From Candidatus Hydrogenedentota bacterium (lineage in GTDB: Bacteria; Hydrogenedentota; Hydrogenedentia; Hydrogenedentales; JAGMZX01), in contig JAGMZX010000046.1 of assembly GCA_018005585.1 (NCBI GenBank), positions 4,689-38,804 on the forward strand: a stretch of DNA of 34,116 nt. Direction: 5' to 3'. The first letter of the stretch is position 1; every line of letters begins with the position of its first letter. The position numbers and the translations under genes are program-made. This document shows, piece after piece, positions 32,192 to 34,116 of this stretch. The notes beneath the pieces are model-generated. The model did no database searches. It was not told the origin of the DNA and saw only the letters and a program-made list of their open reading frames with translations.

Positions 32192-34116
32192 ATGAAGAGC
32201 AATCGCAGGTTCTCGGGCTTGGCGCTCGTTGCCGCCGTCGGCCTGACTACGGCGCTCGCGGCCTATGGGCAGGACGTATTGCATGCGCGGGTCAGTTTCG
32301 ACGCCGGCAGCACGCTGGTGATGGGCGGCGACGCGGCGGAGTGGGCCAACGCCACGATCAACACGCTGGTCTTCAGCGGCGACACCCTCTGGGTAGACCG
32401 CCAGGGAACCGCTGAAATCGAATTTTCCGGCGGTTCTTACCTGCGCATGGCGGATGGAAGCAAGGCGGAGGTTACCTCCTTGCCGCCCAGCGCCGCAGTG
32501 CGAGTCTGGACCGGTTCGGTCTACGTGCACCGCATGAACCGCAGTTCCGGCGATTTCGTCGTCACGACGCCCGCGTGCACGGTACAGGTGGACAAGAACA
32601 CGAACGCCCGCGTGGATGTTTCCGCAGACGGGGCGACGGTTGTTTCGGTGCGCTGGGGCCGCGCCCACGTGCGCGCCGGCAGCGAGCCGCCCGTGATTCC
32701 CGTGGAATCGCAGCGCGTGTATGTGGACCCCGGCATGCTCCCCTCCGAACCCGTACCGTTTGACCGGTCCCTCGAAGACGCCTTTGATACGTGGAACCGC
32801 GAACGGAGCGAACTGCTCGTCAACGGCTGGAACCGGGTCCCGTCCGGCGTCACTGTCGAGCCGGCCACGCTGGGCGTGTCGGAACTCGCCTCGTCCGGCG
32901 AATGGGTCTACGTGGAAGACCGGCCCTATTGGCGGCCGACGGTTGTCGTCGACTACGTGCCTTACCGCTATGGTTGCTGGAGCTATGTGCCCGCGTACGG
33001 CCATGTCTGGGTCGGTCACTATGACTTCTCCTATATCACGTCGCACTACGGTCGCTGGTCGTATTTCCCCACCTACGGCTGGTGCTGGGGCTACGACCCC
33101 ATCTGGAGCCCCGCGTGGGTCGCCACGGTTCGTTATGGGCCCTACTTCGTCTGGTCGCCCATTGACTTCTACAACAGGCCCGTCTTCTGGGGCAGCGCGA
33201 ACTACTTCAACTGCGGCGGCTTGAATTGGAACTTCTACGCGTGCAGCTTCGCGCCGTGGGACCAGATTTACTGGGGTCCCGGCCACATCATGCCGCTATT
33301 CGGCAGCAACATCACCACCATATATGCTGACGACGTGCACATCTGGAACATCTACACTGGAAACTACCCGCATCGCGACCGCTATCGCATCCCGTACAGC
33401 GATTCACGGCTCACGGTGCGCGACTACAACCCGTCACGCAGCATCCGCGGGCCTCAGGTCTATGGACCGTCCGGGCGCAGTGCATCCGACCGCGTCCGCA
33501 CGCTGGAAGCCGGCGTCGGCCGTGACCGCTTCAACACGGGCGAAGCGCCCGGTGTGCGCACAGTCCGCACGGCGTCGACAAGCGGCGGCCGCAGCGCAAA
33601 CGTCCGCACCATTACCCAGATCGAGCGTCCCAGCCGCGATGCGCTCCTGCGGACCGAAACCGGCCGTGCGGGCACGCCGGGCACCGTTGCGCGCACGGAT
33701 GTAGACACCGACCCCGGCCGGGCGCGAGTGCGCACCGAACGCCCCGACGCCACCCCTGCGTCGCCGCGTACCCCTGACGAACGCACCGCTCCCTCGATCC
33801 GCACCGAGTCGCCCGATGCGCCCTCCGGACGCACCGCGCCCCCGGTGTCCCGGCCCGACACAGGCGCGTCGCCGCGTACCCCCGGCGAACGCACCGCTCC
33901 GTCGATCCGCACCGAGTCGCCCGATGCGCCCTCCGGACGCACCGCGCCCCCGGTGTCCCGGCCCGACACAGGCGTGTCGCCGCGCACACCCGGCGAGCGC
34001 ACCGCGCCGACTATCCGGACACAGCCGCCTTCGGCGCCGTCTGTGGGGCGCACAGCGCCGTCAGGACCCTCGCGGCCCAGCGCGCCGACCATACGTACGG
34101 TTCCGTCGTCTTCAGG
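32192..34116 (+). CDS. Secreted FecR/DUF6600-like protein with Pro/Thr/Arg-rich repeat tail (3' end outside window)
   Basis: The frame is open from the ATG at 32192 to the window edge (641 codons, no stop). A signal peptide (about 1-26, AAYGQD) is followed by a FecR-like beta domain (about 30-165; 'GDTLWVDRQGTAEIEFSGGS' then 'VRVWTGSVYV' and 'FVVTTPACTVQVD'). Residues ~235-380 are extremely rich in Trp and Tyr with repeated 'YGxWSYxPxYG.xW' segments, the DUF6600 pattern. From ~430 the chain is low-complexity Arg/Pro/Thr/Ser with three 36-residue repeats (from 524). The ATG has GGAGG ten bases upstream. It diverges from the kinase operon across 199 bases, so joint control is likely. Probably an envelope or extracellular protein of unknown function. 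The C-terminus is missing. Confidence 0.85.
   Translation, partial: MKSNRRFSGLALVAAVGLTTALAAYGQDVLHARVSFDAGSTLVMGGDAAEWANATINTLVFSGDTLWVDRQGTAEIEFSGGSYLRMADGSKAEVTSLPPSAAVRVWTGSVYVHRMNRSSGDFVVTTPACTVQVDKNTNARVDVSADGATVVSVRWGRAHVRAGSEPPVIPVESQRVYVDPGMLPSEPVPFDRSLEDAFDTWNRERSELLVNGWNRVPSGVTVEPATLGVSELASSGEWVYVEDRPYWRPTVVVDYVPYRYGCWSYVPAYGHVWVGHYDFSYITSHYGRWSYFPTYGWCWGYDPIWSPAWVATVRYGPYFVWSPIDFYNRPVFWGSANYFNCGGLNWNFYACSFAPWDQIYWGPGHIMPLFGSNITTIYADDVHIWNIYTGNYPHRDRYRIPYSDSRLTVRDYNPSRSIRGPQVYGPSGRSASDRVRTLEAGVGRDRFNTGEAPGVRTVRTASTSGGRSANVRTITQIERPSRDALLRTETGRAGTPGTVARTDVDTDPGRARVRTERPDATPASPRTPDERTAPSIRTESPDAPSGRTAPPVSRPDTGASPRTPGERTAPSIRTESPDAPSGRTAPPVSRPDTGVSPRTPGERTAPTIRTQPPSAPSVGRTAPSGPSRPSAPTIRTVPSSS
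33761..34084 (+). repeat. 108-base tandem repeat (three copies) in the FecR/DUF6600 gene
   Basis: Copies start at 33761, 33869 and 33977. The first two differ at only four positions; the third has diverged in its second half. Each codes 36 residues beginning SPRTP and containing ERTAPSIRTESPD and SGRTAPPVSRPDTG. The near-identity of copies one and two suggests recent duplication, and copy number may vary. Confidence 0.85.

Noticed and set aside
32036-33286. 416-codon minus strand ORF
   Set aside because: It is antisense to the FecR/DUF6600 gene, which has a signal peptide, ribosome site and an uninterrupted frame to the window edge.

Overview
This GC-rich window most resembles a bacterium of the Planctomycetota/Lentisphaerota/Hydrogenedentota sphere. 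Candidatus Hydrogenedentota is my best guess. The main reason is the large secreted protein at 9716-12676, which ends in a long Glu-Gly linker followed by a duplicated EF-hand-like 'ELxRxxQxYN ... GYxxC ... EDG' module that I associate, from memory, with that phylum. Twin-arginine Gfo/Idh/MocA oxidoreductases, degenerate glycoside hydrolases and sialidase-like proteins fit the same picture. No rRNA, tRNA, CRISPR array, transposase or phage gene was seen. High GC produces many long antisense ORFs, which were left out.

Layout. (1) 1-7569, all leftward: an IlvD/Edd dehydratase, a Tat-exported Gfo/Idh/MocA oxidoreductase, a Tat-exported metallophosphoesterase, a small four-helix membrane protein, a membrane-anchored PHP-domain protein, and a sulfotransferase cut by the window edge. 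(2) 7815-14787: a Tat/GH20-GH67-like protein (+), the large GLUG/Ig-like surface protein (-), a neutral-ceramidase-like enzyme (+) and a BrxC/YtxJ bacilliredoxin (+). (3) 14821-15020: a promoter followed by a structured RNA candidate with two crossing stems. (4) 15029-27439: a glycan block with a 1227-aa GH42-like lipoprotein (-), a DapA/NanA-family aldolase and a secreted sialidase-like protein (+), an operon of alpha-L-fucosidase, Gfo/Idh/MocA oxidoreductase and SGNH hydrolase (-), and an FGE-sialidase-MORN fusion (+). (5) 27545-34116: a leftward operon of a Ser/Thr kinase with a C-terminal MshEN domain, a catalytically dead P-type ATPase and NagA, divergent from a FecR/DUF6600-type secreted protein that runs off the right edge.

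The glycan genes fit together as release and breakdown of fucosylated, sialylated or N-acetylhexosamine-containing polymers: fucosidase and sialidase-like proteins outside, aldolase and NagA inside.

The most novel part is region 5. The kinase carries two 24-residue RLG...Q motifs separated by exactly five residues, matching the cyclic-di-GMP-binding pattern of MshEN domains. Its stop codon overlaps the start of a 600-aa P-type ATPase homologue that has lost the phosphorylated Asp, the CPC motif, the TGD motif, most of the GDGxND motif and the actuator domain, yet stays open throughout. This suggests a second-messenger-gated kinase working with a pseudo-transporter as scaffold, sensor or substrate.

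No gene-free stretch exceeds 300 bases. The largest gaps (about 200-265 bases) hold the promoters, inverted repeats and RNA listed below. In 918-1017, 9561-9715, 12677-12916, 19814-19915 and 23393-23504 I see nothing I would call beyond ribosome binding sites. Promoter, operator and terminator calls are by eye.
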